Source: Lactarius indigo
Lineage: Eukaryota > Basidiomycota > Agaricomycetes > Russulales > Russulaceae
DNA length: 64,000 nt
Reading direction: 5' to 3'
NCBI GenBank assembly: GCA_025766275.1
Contig: JAFKAC010000006.1
Location: 1,612,001-1,676,000, forward strand
How positions within the stretch are numbered: the stretch's first letter is position 1; every line of letters starts with the position of its first letter. Shown piece by piece: positions 44,190 through 56,739 of the stretch. The position numbers and the translations under genes were made by a program. Below the pieces are notes generated by a model. The model saw only the letters and a program-made list of their open reading frames with translations, did no database searches and was not told the origin of the DNA.

Positions 44190-47000
44190 TCAACAAAGCC
44201 ACGGCCTGGGATAGTATAAGGTCCAGTTGGCGCGCTTGCCCTCCATTGACCTCGTAAGTTCATATGTCAAGTCTCTATTCTGACATCAATTCACTTTGAA
44301 GCGTGCCAGGTCCCGAGATGAACAGACAGGCACGACATCACATGTTGTACCTTTCCGCATACAGACCTCAAATTATTCAAAGGCGAAGAGCGAGGGGGTG
44401 TGCATCCATGTTGAGACGATGACTAGGACTTGGAACGCGAAAATGGGGTCCAGTCATGTCGCATGTTAGAAATGGATGCACTTTCAAATTTACTTTCAAA
44501 TTCGCTTAAAGTTCATACGTCTGTTTTGACCACCAAGCCACCATCGTAAGCCCCCTCCCGAGCTAGGTCCCTGGTTATACAGCCGATCTCAACGCTTGAC
44601 TTGCAACTTCTGTACGACCACTCTATGTGACCAGAATACTATTACCGTCGCGATCGCTTGTAGGTATAACTCGGAGGCTCAAGTCTGACATGAAAATATA
44701 TGCGCCGTCTTCACTCCCTTTGTATGACTTCTAAGTTCTACCCACGCCCTCATTTGTTGTAGTTTCGCCGATCTTTTTTGAACGAACGCGACTCAGCTCG
44801 AGTGAAATAACATTTGGAATCCCAAGATGTCTCTTGGGAAGTTTTCATTTTCTGTTAACGCCTCAGCAAGTTCTACGCGGATTATAGGTACTAGAGTGCA
44901 CGTGAGTAATGGTGAGTAAAATCGTGCACGGTATGAGGCCTATGAGGAATCACGAACGAGCCATCTTTCTGCTTATAGTGTAGGCATGATGTCGTCAAGT
45001 TGACTAGTATCCGAGCACAAATCCCTGTGGGTTTTCTTCCGACATTCGGTACGTGCAGAATGTGGACGAACGCCCGCGTCCTCTCTGGTACGATGCGAGG
45101 AGCCATGAATCCTCATTTTCGGCGTCTTCGGAGTGCGCTCTTGTCCAAATGTCATAGCCAAGTACGATGAAGAGGTGGTCGAGGCCTGACGCTGGGTGCT
45201 TCGACGGTAATGTCTCTACGATGCTATGAAGCTGCGCGACATCCTGTGTCGCGCCATGGTACAGGGAGCGAAGGTTGAGAATGCTAAGAGGGTGAGCAGG
45301 ATAATGGCCCCGAAGTTGGTGAGGCATGCGGGGGCGTGAAGGAGTTTGGAAAAGGAGCGTGGTGGCTGATTGAGGATTCTATGATGACGCGGAAATGAGA
45401 TTGGAACGGGCAGCACCCTGTTCTTGAAACTGGAAACGAAGGCGTGCGTTGGGTGCCTCCGGAATGCCAAGTTTGTCGCCAAGCCGGACGTAACTAAACC
45501 CCGATCGTGATGAGGTTAGCCCTTTTGGGTGTTAGGACGGCGTCAGAAAGGAACGCATCTTCGGCCATGAATGAGCCAATGATGGCATCGGGGTCACGCT
45601 GTGGCGCCCCCGCCCGAGTATTCACGTGACCGGGGCGCGAGTCCGCCTCCTGTGAAGGGGCGATAACTTGAAGTCTAGCGGGACCCATCAGTATTGCAAC
45701 CCGAGTCCGAGTCAGACCTGATGTCATCGAAGGTCACGAGGGTGTCTCAGTACAGTCGGAGATTGAGGAAGCCAGGCCTAGAAAGATAATAATTTGCGCA
45801 CGAACACCTCCAGGCTCACCTGGCTAGAGTAATCTCCTTGATATCCTACAAGCATCGTCATCATCGCGCTTCGACGACGTCGTCACGGGCTCTCCAAATG
45901 CCGTCTTCGCAAGCCCCACTGCTGCCCCCGCGCGCGCTTGCGCGGTATCTGCTGCAACGCTGGTGGTGAAGCCATGGATGTTGTCTGCGCCATGGTCTGC
46001 ACGTGCTCATGCAGCACTGTGGGCGTGCGGACAGCGACCTCATTCGTATTGGAGTACCTGTAGAGCTGTTATAACGTGCCAAGAAGGGCGTTGGCTTTGA
46101 ACACGGATACCGCGGTGAGGAGCTTAAGTGTTTGGCGCGGTGAGATAGGCCCAGAGACCTGTTCCTTGGACAGGCGTGTATCATATCCAATATGGTGCAC
46201 ACCTGTCCAAGGAGCAGTGACTCTTGGCCCATGGCCCGGAATATAAAGTGCTTTCAAAAAAAAAAAAGTCTGACAGGAGAAGCTGTACGCGTAAGGTAAT
46301 GTGAGCAAACGAGTGGTGGAGGAAAGGACATGCTTTGGGTATATGCGGTCAGGGCACTCCCACGGAGGAGCTTGAGTGCCACGGAGAGGTCGATCGTGGT
46401 GCTGGAGGGTGACTGGCGCAGGCACTTCCATTTCTCTGGGATGATATCCCAACGTAGTGAGAGAGGTGTCGCAAGGACGCCAACGGGAACGGTGGTGAGG
46501 AAAGAGAGGGCGGAAATCCGATGGCAGCGCATGATCGTCACCAGGGTTGGTGTCTACGATAGAACAACTCTCGTGGATTAAAAAGGCTGGAGGTCCAGGC
46601 TGAGAGGACCTATAAGGAAACTTCTCCGCGGGACATAGTGAGGGTACAAATAAGGGCACATAGCCCAGAACCGAGATAGCGACCAAGCGACGGCGCGGGT
46701 CTGGTTCTTGATGCTATAACGACTACCTTGACTGAGACGGTCATTGAACGAGGGCGAAGTCCGGTCGCGCTCAATGCCACGTCGGAAATCCTAGCTGAGC
46801 TGTTACTGAACTGTGAAGCACATTCAGCGCACTCCCGTATTCTTCTCGCGCGCGGAATCGAACAGAAAAAAACATGTTCCTGAGATTGTATCGAGGACAA
46901 AGACGCGACGAGTCTTCTTGGCGTTATGGAGTGCGTGGCAAACAAACAGTGGGCTTCAACGCGTTGAACTTGTACTAATTACCTCGGCTTAATCAATGGA
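44190..47000 (-). other. Decayed coding-like DNA, no intact gene
   Basis: Minus-strand fragments have the flavour of F-box/leucine-rich proteins that multiply in agaricomycetes: L-R-S-L-Y-H-G-A-T-Q-D-V-A-Q-L-H-S-I-V (about 45230-45290), H-R-I-S-A-L-S-F-L (about 46520) and K-W-K-C-L-R-Q-S-P (about 46430), in several frames with stops. 44190-45000 holds nothing I can interpret. An A-run at 46257-46267 has no recognisable element attached. Treat the F-box idea as a guess. Confidence 0.25.
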
Positions 47001-47843
47001 CGAATATTGTGGTACGCCGCCTTCTTCATATACTCGACTCTGTTGCCGCGTCGTTCGACAACAAAGCAATATATATATCTGGCCGATATTGCGCCGATCA
47101 GACTCTGGACAAAGTTTGCGTGAGATTATTCGCTACCCAGCGTTTTCTTCCGCACCGTATTTCCGCGCTTTCCCTTCTACTGTATTTTCAACATGTCTTG
47201 TGACTGCGCACTCTCCATCACTCCATTCTCCGTCCTCAATGAAATCGATGCTACTTTCCCGTTAAGCACTCGACGACCATGCCGCAAGCCCTAAACATAC
47301 GAAGCCAACTGCCACGTACCCTCGTACGTACAATACCTTGCAATTCATTCTCTGTTGCTCACAGCGTCGTTTCACATTTGTTCAATAGTGCATATGATCA
47401 TCGTACTTTGAGTAACCCCGAGTCTGCCACCTCGTCAGCGTCATTCCCAACTGGTTTCATCCAGTTCTCTTCGGTCGTGGAACAACTTTTCAATGACCCT
47501 CAACTTTGGCTTTGCCCATCGTGGCCTCCGACCCTCCCTTTTCTGCAGGATCCTGGGAGAATCCAAGGTTATATCTGACACTCTGTGCCCAGAATAGCGT
47601 TCTCCGGATCCCAAGCGATGGCAAAAAGGGAAAAGTAAATAGTCAAGAAGGAACCATAAGTGGAACTTGTCCTTCGATGATACACATACTATAGACTATG
47701 GTCCGTGTTTGGTTTGCTACTCGCTAATATCCGTCAGTGACTGTCAAGTCTCCTCATAAATCTGTCCCGGAGTCTATTGCGATGAGTAAATTCAATCAAA
47801 GAGCGCAGGACAATAAAACAACCGGGGTCCCGCGTCTGAGCTG
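47001..47843. other. No recognisable gene
   Basis: Short frames only. Includes the 3' flank of the VanZ-like gene. Confidence 0.4.
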
Positions 47844-48956
47844 TCATGAACTCCCCTCCGCCCACCTCACCGACTTCACGGGCTTCGTGTCTCGCGGGGG
47901 TTCATTGCTTTCCCGGCGCACTGATGCCTGCTGCGTGCGCCCCTCGTCGCCGTCCTCACTAGCACCGTCGTCATCGTCATCTTCACCGACACCGAACAAC
48001 TCCTCTCGTTCGTCCCAGACATCCCCTAGTGCCAAACCCCCCGAACGCGCGCGTCCTTTGCCTTTCTTGGTTGGGAACATAGCGGAAGGTGGCGTGTCGG
48101 GCTTGTTGTGCAGAGGGAGCAGCTGCGTGCCGGACTCGTCCTCCGTGTCCGAGTCAAGGTTGAGAGAGGAATTCGATCCAGAGAGAGGGCGGTATAGCCT
48201 CGAGATCTGTCGCGGTGTTCAAGGTGTATCTCACAAAGGGAGAAAAAAAAAACGCACCTCCCGTCGCCGACGATAGTATCGCTCGAGATGGTAGGCAACG
48301 TAGAGGCCAATTCCAGACCCCAGAAGATTTGCCTGTAACTCGGACGTTGTTAACAACACATAGGACGGCCACGTGTATTACTCACGACGATGTCGCCAAA
48401 TTGGAAGATCTTATACTAGGTAGAGAAGTACGCCTTAGACATCGACAAGAAAGAAGGGATACGGGGGGACGTACAGGCAGTAGGGACTGTACAAACTCGC
48501 TCACAATTCCGCCAAGGACGAAGCATACGAAGATGGTGAACATCATCGGACAATGGCGCCAGAACCATATCCGTCGGTATTCCCTTTGGAGGACCCAGAT
48601 CATCACAAATCGAATGGCAAGGACATCAGAAATACCGGCTCACTCTTCGACGTCAAAAATAAAGTAGAAGACCCCAGTGGCTATCCCCATGCAGAAGAAG
48701 TGCAATAATTTATCGTTTAGAGGAAAGGAGTGGGCGATGTTCGTGAGGCCCAGAAGGGCAAGCGTCAGCATGATAAGCGTCGTTAACACGACGAACCACT
48801 GTTGGAACGAATGTTCATTATCTTGGGTACCATCGGAGAAGGAACACAACTGACTGGTCGGATGCGCAACGGCAGGTCGTACTTCGGGATCTTGAAGTGG
48901 TGAGAACGCATAAGGCCCTTAAAGGCACGACGGCCATAGCGGCGTGCATCGCTCAT
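47844..48956 (-). CDS. VanZ-like membrane protein
   Basis: Exons (minus): 48956-48855, 48798-48643, 48593-48475, 48415-48386, 48332-48258 and 48206-47844, all joined by GT-AG introns with phases that match. The protein begins near M-R-S-H-H-F-K-I-P-K-Y-D-L-P (48911) or 15 codons earlier. Membrane spans: F-V-V-L-T-T-L-I-M-L-T-L-A-L-L-G-L; a VanZ core N-D-K-L-L-H-F-F-C-M-G-I-A-T-G-V-F-Y; M-F-T-I-F-V-C-F-V-L-G-G-I-V-S-E-F-V-Q; and L-L-G-S-G-I-G-L-Y-V-A-Y. The tail is hydrophilic and acidic (run of D residues near 47960). Fungal VanZ-like proteins are uncharacterised multi-pass proteins; bacterial VanZ gives teicoplanin resistance, so function cannot be transferred. The gene is intact. Confidence 0.8.
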
Positions 48957-49160
48957 GAGGCGTAGCGTCCGAACGTTATGTCGGTTTGAAGTCGAGTTGT
49001 CGAAGTGTTGCCAAGTGCCTTTGTAAAAGGAGCTGTTGCCCTCTTACCGCCGCTTAGCTGTACAGCCTCCGGCGGCAAAAACCGGGACGCGAGGTTGCCG
49101 ATACTCCGAGAGGACCGTCATCAGCCTCAGGTAACACCCCACACCGTTCCGACCACTCTT

Positions 49161-49904
49161 ATGTCTCTCACTCTTTCTGAGTCAGATTTTTCGACGTGTG
49201 AGATTTCTGACGCCCTCCTGAAGCTCGGTGTGCCTCAGGGCGGACACATCCCTGACATTCACCGCATCTCTCCTCATCCGGACGGCGCGGGCATCCGCCT
49301 CTGCGGGCCCGCCTACACCGTCCGTCTTGTGCTCGCGTCAGAGCGCGATGCCCCAAAGCTACAAGGCCACTTTGTCGATCTGGCGCCGGAAGGCACCGTC
49401 GCGTTTGTCAGTGCACCGCCAGGTCAGTCCGTAGCCCCAAGTCTATCCGTCTCCTCTCCTGACCATTTCGATCGGACAGGCGCACAGAACGCCGTTTGGG
49501 GTGGACTCATGACCGCTGGTGCGCGAGTGCGCGGCGTTCTAGGCGCAATAGTGTCTGGTCGTGTGCGCGATACGGCCGAGCATCGCGCTGCGGGGTTCCC
49601 GGTGTTTGCTCGGGGGACGTCGACTGTGGGCCAGTCGCCCTTCACGCGAACTGCAGAGGTGCAAGTTCCCGTCACGGTCAACGTCGATGCGCAGCTGCAC
49701 GGCGGAATGCCTGCGGTCACTGTGAACCCTGGCGATATTCTCCTCGCAGACGAGGATGGTGTCGTGTGCGTTCCCAAGTCACTAGAACAGGAGGTTCTGA
49801 GGATAGCTGCTCAAGGACGGGAAGTCGACGCTCGGTGTCTAAGAGATATTCAATCGGGGGTAGGCGTCGCAGAAAGTTTCAGACGTCACAGAGGTAAGTT
49901 ATGA
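49161..49904 (+). CDS. RraA-fold protein (4-hydroxy-4-methyl-2-oxoglutarate aldolase-like)
   Basis: Exons 49161-49422 and 49480-49904; the 57-nt intron (GTCAGT...CTGAC...GGACAG) is a multiple of three without a stop, so retention would insert 19 residues into S-A-P-P-G / A-Q-N-A-V-W-G-G. Start chosen at M-S-L-T-L-S-E-S-D-F, directly before the family start S-T-C-E-I-S-D-A-L-L-K-L-G; an upstream ATG frame to 49005 lacks family character. Conserved: W-G-G-L-M-T-A-G-A...V-S-G-R-V-R-D (substrate/metal site with R-D) and the C-terminal G-D-I-L-L-A-D-E-D-G-V-V-C-V-P. About 230 residues, normal for the family, which includes HMG/CHA aldolases and RNase E inhibitor RraA. A class II metal-dependent aldolase role is inferred. 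Convergent with the TPP1-like gene. Confidence 0.85.
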   Translation: MSLTLSESDFSTCEISDALLKLGVPQGGHIPDIHRISPHPDGAGIRLCGPAYTVRLVLASERDAPKLQGHFVDLAPEGTVAFVSAPPGQSVAPSLSVSSPDHFDRTGAQNAVWGGLMTAGARVRGVLGAIVSGRVRDTAEHRAAGFPVFARGTSTVGQSPFTRTAEVQVPVTVNVDAQLHGGMPAVTVNPGDILLADEDGVVCVPKSLEQEVLRIAAQGREVDARCLRDIQSGVGVAESFRRHRGKL

Positions 49905-49990
49905 GTGATCCTGGACAATAGATTAAATAATAGATAGAACGATATATGAGACAGTGTACAGTAATTCCGTATTGATCCTCTCCCTTTTCC

Positions 49991-52437
49991 TTACTCGCAC
50001 CAACCTCGAGATCTGCAAACACTTTTCCATATTTCTGCAAGTTTGGAATTCGTGATCAGCAAAGGATGTGCTGGCTGCCTGAGATTGAGTTTTGCTGTTC
50101 CCTCTCCCCACGGGAAAAGGGGTGGGTTGTTGTCGTAGTCAGCGAGATTCACTTCAATCCCGACCTTGAGCAGCTCTGCATCGAAAAGTCCTTCGGGTGC
50201 GGCTCCGCGCCTTTGACGATTGGGGGGGACACTTTCACGTGACATCAACTTTGGACGCTTGCTCTGCACTAGGGAGTCTTGTGGCGGAGATGGTGAAGGC
50301 CGGGCTCTCTTGGTCGCCATGTGTCGCGTCGCGTGATAGGGGGTCTCTTCAACGGCGAGCGTCTCTTCTACGGGTGTCGTAGAGTGGTCTCGAGCTGGAC
50401 TTTGAGAGTAAATAGGGATGCTCGACGGTGGAAGTGTTGGATAGGATGGCTCCGGATCAGGGACAAGAGAAGGCGAGTTAGCGGCCTCTTCTTCGTGAGT
50501 CATACCTCTGTTGGTGGTCCGGACGTCATCGTTGTGAAGCTGATCCGGATAAGAACCGTTGAGCGCCATTCGGCTGAGGTCATCCAATCGCACGCCGTCG
50601 TGATCTTGGCTACGCTCGGGCTCGGGGATTGAACTTTGTACATCGTACGTGTCGTCAACACGTTCAGGGCTAGAACCAACTCTTGGTGATGCCACTGCAT
50701 GTTTAGGAATGGCCGCGACCGCTGCCCTCGATGGACCGGGAGGAGAGGACTGGGTGACGACAAACTCTCCTGAATCTGAACTTGGAACGAGGATCTCTCC
50801 CCACGCTTCCTTGCTAAACTTCACGGGAGGTAGCGGGACCCTTCGCGTATTGGACGCGCTGGATTCGAAAATGTTCGCCGGAAGTGATGTTGCCTTGGTT
50901 CGTGAATTGGTTGTAGAAAGAGATGAGGAGTACGCAGAGGCGGAAGACAATGGTGGCAAGCTTCGGCGTCTCTGAGCCGGAGTTGGAGCACTGAGGTGGG
51001 TTGTCTCAACACCATTTGGGGGTGCTTCTCCAGCAATCGTAGTGACAGCTTGAGAGGTTTCAGTCGGCTCGGTGACCTGCGCTTCTTGAGGCTGTTCTGG
51101 AGTGAAGAGAGGTGGGGTCGATGGTGGTGAGGCTGGCCGTTCCTCTACGAATTCTGGGCTCGGAGAAGGGGTACGGAGTCGGCCTGGACTGGAAGGCCAC
51201 TCTGATGGGGTCGTCTGCCGCTGAACGTGGGTAGGACTACCAATTTCAATGTCGCGCGTGGTCACTGGGGAGCTGTCCAAATCTAAAGCTCCTTTTCCTG
51301 TATACATGTTAACCTCTATCACGGACGGACTCGTATGAAAGCCGCACCAAGTCTAGTCTTTCGCTTTACTGGAGACTCAGCGTCATCACCCCCTTGATTC
51401 ATACCAGTAACAGCCGACTTCAAAGCTGGGTTAATAGTAAGCAGCGTAGCTTGTACTTTTCCAGAAAGTTTTACCGGAAGTGCCACCAGCTGGGGGTCGT
51501 TTGAAAAATCGCAAAGGCTTCGTCGCGATAGACTGAGCAAGCGACAGCAGGTCAGCGATACGAGTATTGAATAGGAGGAAGACAAACCTGTCGCCAATCA
51601 CCGTGTTCTGCTGCGTGTGGGTTGCCGTCCGACTCCTCGGAACGAATGGCCCCGGTTGCTCGTCTGTTGCCATCCTTCTCGTGAGAAACGGGGGTCTCTG
51701 TCAGGGACTTCTCCCCCCGTTCTTCAGCAAGCTTTCTCTCTTTCCTCAGTTTCAGAAAGTTCCTGAGTAGCGTTACACCTGGGTTGTGCTTGCAGAATAC
51801 ATGAAACTCACCCGCTTCCATCCCCAGCTCGTAAGCCCTTCATCCACTCCTGAAGGTCGTCGTGGGTTTCCAGAGTTCTAGGGGACCCGAATTCTGGCTC
51901 GCCTGCACCTCCGACGACTTGGACATCATCCACGTAGAGAGCAAGAGTTTCTTCTATGGTCATCTTTCCGACACGTCCGGTAGGCACCCTCTGAAACACG
52001 GGCTTGAAAGATTTGATGATTGCGATGGCGTAACGCTGCTGCGTAAATCTTTTGCCCTGACTATCTGGCTCACTTATGAGGTCGTGTTAGTTCATCTGGG
52101 CGATTTATATAGAGATAGCACGCACTGGAGTTTGCTGTATCGTGCTAATGCGTCTCGAGAGAATCGCACAGGCAGTTGTTGATGCTTGTCAGAGATATAG
52201 GCCCAGACGCAGTCATCCTCTGTGTGTTGCTGAAAAGTGAGGAACTGAGGTAATCGATGAGATGTCAGAACTCGCGTTGGCTGTAGAACGCCACGTGGGA
52301 TGGGGACTTACCCTCAAAAGTTGAACCTTTTTACCGGGTTTGACGTGTGCGGGTACATTGGTGAGGCTGGAGCCGTATGTCTCTGCAATGTTTATTAAAT
52401 AGTCGGCTATCCAAGGAGTATTCAGCGTTTCTGACAT
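49991..52437 (-). CDS. TPP1/Tpz1-like telomere shelterin subunit
   Basis: Start M-S-E-T-L-N-T-P-W-I-A-D-Y-L (52437). Exon 1 ends at 52312 (V-Q-L-L-R); exon 2 F-L-T-F...D-D-C-V-W-A-Y-I-S-D-K-H-Q-Q-L-P-V-R-F-S-R-D-A-L; exon 3 begins E-P-D-S-Q-G-K-R-F (intron branch CTAAC, end CATAAG) and holds F-K-P-V-F-Q-R-V-P-T-G, T-L-A-L-Y-V-D-D-V-Q-V-V-G and E-P-E-F-G-S-P-R; then small exons to 51322 and a long last exon (about 440 codons) rich in Ser/Pro, ending C-R-S-R-G-W-C-E. The N-terminal block has the shape of the TPP1/Est3 OB fold, which recruits telomerase and bridges POT1 in shelterin; the disordered tail would carry partner motifs. Exon borders between 51322 and 51800 are uncertain. Family by pattern memory. 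Confidence 0.6.
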
Positions 52438-52692
52438 TGCCAATCCACTGCCAGTTGTTCGAGTTTATAACGGACTTGGAATTACAGTAGCATCTTAAAT
52501 CTTCGATCACGTGAGCTTCCACGCGCCAGCCGCTGAAATGGCCGACGCCGAACTGGGTCTCCAAGCTGGGTCTCCAATCTCAACACCTCGCTACTCAATA
52601 TCACAATAATCAATTGCCTCATGAACTAACACCACCACGAACAACGGGGACCCCGTGTGGTACATTTGAAGATACTCGTATGCAGGTTGTGT

Positions 52693-53064
52693 TCAGAACT
52701 CGTTCGCAATTTGTTTTTTTTTTCTTGCGTGGATAGAAGAAATTACTCTTACCGTTTCCGATCCTGGTATGTGCACGTCGTGTTGCAATTTTTCGGAAGT
52801 GTCGGCACAATTTTTGGAAGACGGATCTATGGGCCGACATGCAGCGCTATGTCCGGCTCCTGTGCCGCCGCCCAGCACGAAGGCCATTGTCCGATGAAAA
52901 GGAGCTGACATCGTCACCTCCCATCCATTCGGGGATGCGTCCAAATTTTGCAGTAGGCATTGCATGAGGTCGGCGTACGAACTAATCTTCAGAGTATGAC
53001 TCCATCCCTGTTGAGCCTGTCGTCTGGCCTTTGACGGCGATAATTTCTGATGGTGGATCTCCAT
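52693..53064 (-). CDS. Hypothetical ORF, 123 codons
   Basis: Single minus-strand frame with even composition (M-E-I-H-H-Q-K-L-S-P-S-K...). No signal peptide, domain or intron signal recognised. It lies upstream of the TPP1-like gene on the same strand. It may be a chance frame. Confidence 0.2.
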   Translation of the reverse strand: MEIHHQKLSPSKARRQAQQGWSHTLKISSYADLMQCLLQNLDASPNGWEVTMSAPFHRTMAFVLGGGTGAGHSAACRPIDPSSKNCADTSEKLQHDVHIPGSETVRVISSIHARKKKQIANEF

Positions 53065-54531
53065 TCATGTCGGGCCTGGGGTTGCAGGTGCAATTTTGTC
53101 TCACCTCTTCTGCTTAGTCCCTCCGCGAGATTCTTCTTCCAGATGCCATAAGGGTACTCTGGCTTAGCAGGAGACGCTCGTCTTGTTGACGTCTGTCATC
53201 AGTCATCACCGTTTTAGGGTCAGTGGTCGCTTTAGATGACATATTTTGCGGAGGGCGATCTGACGTTCCACGACAGACGAACGATGGCTATTATGGGTAC
53301 CGTACAAACGTCACGCAGTACAATAAGGTGCACTCGAAACCGGTCTCATTGGCCACTGAAACGGCTACATGTTATTTCAGACTCGTCCGCCCGTTATGTC
53401 TAAATATTATTCATGTTTTCCTCTGCTGTACCATCCCAGCCTGCATTTTCCAATTCACAAGCCTTCCATGAGGACTAGGCACGCGTCGCTGTTAAAATCT
53501 GAGCAACGACGTCATTGTTCAGCTCTAATGTGGCTCCCCCCATCGACCCACCAACTCCGCTTGTAGAAACTGAAGCTGTCATAGTTGAGAAATGCTGTTA
53601 TCGGTTGCACTATCATCCGCTGAGCCTGATTCACCGTCAAATGCACTCGAAGTGAACCAATCCTACCAAGTGATCAGGGCAGGGATAGTGAGGATGGTAG
53701 GCTGGAACGGGTTGAATCCGCGAACACGCCACTCGTGGGTGATGACTAACGAAGCAAGAGGTGCATGGGGATCACCTACGTCAAGGGCGATCGCCTTCCC
53801 ATGGAATCGCTGGAGGAAAGGACTGGTTACATTGATTGATCGTATATGAATTTCTTCGTCTACTTGCTGTGATTAGTTTGCCAAAGCAAAACAAATAGGA
53901 TTCACTTCGGGAGAGAAACGTATGCAGAATTGATGGTTGCGAAAGCTGGCATGGTGGTTCGGACACATTACCAGGCCATTCCGTGGTTCATGGAGTGTAA
54001 ATGGAGTGCACTTTTTTTTTTTAGCGAACAGAGGGATCCAACCACGTTCCTTTAAGGACCATCCTACTATGATTCGTGTCAGTCTTGTGGAAAGTGGACT
54101 CCGTGGTCATCAAACATTACAAGTCAATAATTCAGGGATAATATGGCAACGATCAATTAAGCTCCGCAGATGACGCAGGCGATCTGTCCAAAGAAAGTGT
54201 CCCTTTCGTTAGATCTTGTCTCAAACGCTGTGGTCGACGATGGAGACTCAGAGCACTCTTCCCAACCAAATCCAGTGGGTGGTGCACCTGGATCGGAGCA
54301 CGAAGTTTAAAGAGAGGTAGAGAAATGGGGGCAGTCGAAGAGAGACTCTGAAAGGGCTCGCTGTCCATGAGTGTGGCAGAGTAGCGATTCCGATTCCAAG
54401 CTCGATCTGTAGATGTAAATCCCAAACCGGGGGTCGTGGAAGCCAAATCTGTCTCCGTCTCATATGGTTTCGGCAACGCGCGGTTCCATTTGGTGAGCAG
54501 ACGTCACGAGCTTGCAAGTTCTCAACTCAAC
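53065..54531. other. No recognisable gene
   Basis: Short frames on both strands; a T-run at 54012-54021. The last ~50 bp are the 5' flank of the M28 gene. No RNA gene or repeat seen. Confidence 0.4.
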
Positions 54532-56501
54532 ATGCAACTCGCTCGTTCTCTCCTTACACTTGTCCTTCTCGCGACTACCGTAGCCTCCACTCCGACAGGC
54601 CTTCCGCGTGGACAATGATCCGGAATATTCGCTGCAAATGGGCTCTGACGACTTTTGACTTGAACCTCCAAGACCTGCGCCTCGTTCAAATGGCACCAGA
54701 CGCTGAGCCCGTCTGGATGACAGAGCTCGAAAAGGTACTTGTCTTCCCTATCTTTATCGGCCCTTTCTAACACGAGGAAGATTCAAGCCAAGGCTGCAGG
54801 AGTGAACTTCATGGACATGTGCGCATATATGCGGGTTTGCTTTGACACAACTCATGAGTCTTTAGCACTGAGGCTGAGGATCTCGGTTCTCTCTCTCCGA
54901 TGAAGATTCAGCCTGGTGCGTCTCGCATTGGGTTGTCACGCTACCAATTTACTCATTGCGTGTAGTGCTTCAGAGGACCAAGGCTCGCGAGGCGGTCGAA
55001 AGGGTAATCAAGGAACTTTCTATCGACGGACCAGTGGAAAACCTTCAGAAATTTACGAGCTTCCGCACTCGCCGTACGTCTCCTTAGCTATCACATGCGA
55101 TATTCATGCTGACCAAAGCGCCTGCAGATTACCGCAGTCAGGTAAATCGACCTTACTCAGTGGCATGGGCCAAAAGCTCATGTTTCGCGTCAGACGGGCA
55201 AAGAAAGCCAGAAGTGGTTGGTTCAGAAGATTCGTCGAGGTGAGAGTGACGCACTGCTCAGCTGTGCATCATATGACCGACATATTATCACAGACCACCG
55301 ACAAATTCGCTGGAGAGGATTTGCAGGGTCTCATTTCCGTATCCGAATTCCCTCATTCTTGGGGCCAGAACACCGTTGTCAGGTCCCCCACCGAATATGT
55401 TAAGTTAAGTTACCTGAGCACTCTTCCAGGTCGTTCGCATCAACGGTTCTTCGCCAACAGGACGAGGGAGTGGTCATCATAGGCGCACATCAAGACTCGT
55501 ATGTTTTAGGAGTTGTTGATCACTCCACGACGCTGAGTTCTTTTTATAGCACCAACCTCTGGCCATTCCTCCCTGCACCCTGGTAAGTGGTTTGCTCTCT
55601 CACACGTCGCTGAAGCTTACTTCCGTAGGTGCTGACGATGATGGCTCTGGCTCGGTCACGATCCTCGAGGCTTACCGTGCATTGATCGTGTCAGACTTCC
55701 GTCCTATTCAGCACGTCGAGTTCCATTGGTACTCAGCGGAGGTCAGTTTCTCTGCATGCCTTACATTGATATCATATCGAAGCACAATACCTTCCCGAAG
55801 GAAGGTGGCTTGCTCGGTTCAGCAAGCAGTCGCAAAGGACTACGAAATTAGGGGGGTTAATGTGATTGCAATGAGCCAGGTGGGGTGGATTTACACGATG
55901 TGTCTGCTAGCAATACTAATCTTCATTTCTAGTTCGATATGACTGCTTGGGTGAAGAACAACACAAAGGAGGAAGTCGGGATCATCGTTGACTATGTCGA
56001 CTCGGAGTACGTCATATTTAGTCTTACACCCGAAGCGACTGCCTAAATCGAGTCCGTACAGGGTCACCGATCTGAACAAGCAGCTTGTCGGGGCGTACCT
56101 GGATATACCCTATGTAGAGACCCAGTGCGGCTATGCCTGCAGCGACCAGTAGGTTTATCTATTTCCCCTGCCCCAACGCCGAATCTGACTGTCTTGCAGT
56201 GCATCCTGGAGCAAGGCTGGTTACCGCAGCTCGTTTACGATTGGTACGGACTGTGTTCGTTTTCCTCGAGCAACACTTAACGAGATGCATTTTTTCAGAG
56301 AGCTCGTTCGAGAACTCGAACAAGAACATTCACTCCATGAACGAGTACGCTACTATCTTAAATTCTTCACCATTTTTCTTATCGCGAAACCACAGCCGCA
56401 TTGATATCTCTCCTGAGTTCAGCTTTACACACGCTCTTGAGTTTTCTAAGCTCGCTGTGGCGTTCGCTATTGAACTGGGCGGTTGGACAAAGAGCGAGTA
56501 A
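54532..56501 (+). pseudogene. M28 secreted leucyl aminopeptidase, frame-disrupted
   Basis: Secreted zinc aminopeptidase of the M28E (fungal Aap1-like) type. Signal peptide M-Q-L-A-R-S-L-L-T-L-V-L-L-A-T-T-V-A-S; then D-N-D-P-E-Y-S-L-Q-M, A-P-D-A-E-P-V-W-M-T-E-L-E-K, zinc-site blocks V-V-I-I-G-A-H-Q-D-S and [11 protein letters not shown] (about 55475-55650), H-W-Y-S-A-E-E-G-G, V-D-Y-V-D-S-E, C-S-D-H-A-S-W-S and a tail with I-H-S-M-N. About fourteen short GT-AG introns fit. The frame must step by +1 at about 54612, 54647, 55465 and 55830 (after G-S before Q-A-V-A-K-D-Y). All ligand motifs survive, so the lesions are very recent or are sequence errors. Otherwise full length. Confidence 0.7.
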
Positions 56502-56739
56502 CTGACGTACTTTTCTTGTGAGAGTAACTCTGTAGATACCACGCACCTTCTCAGCGTGCTGAATTCATATGTTTCACGCCCATAATGGATGCTGTGCAAT
56601 CCGGACATTACCGAATGGCAGGCGTTTGGATTTCGTGATCCGTCCTCGTTCATCTGTCTGTGGCAGCTATGCCAGTCCCAAAGCTCAGCCGATCCAAAAC
56701 TCTAATCAAAGACACCAGACATAATGTCGTAGCGCAACT

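Noticed and set aside
44190..47000. Intact F-box protein genes
   Set aside because: Only short suggestive fragments in changing frames; too weak for a gene call.
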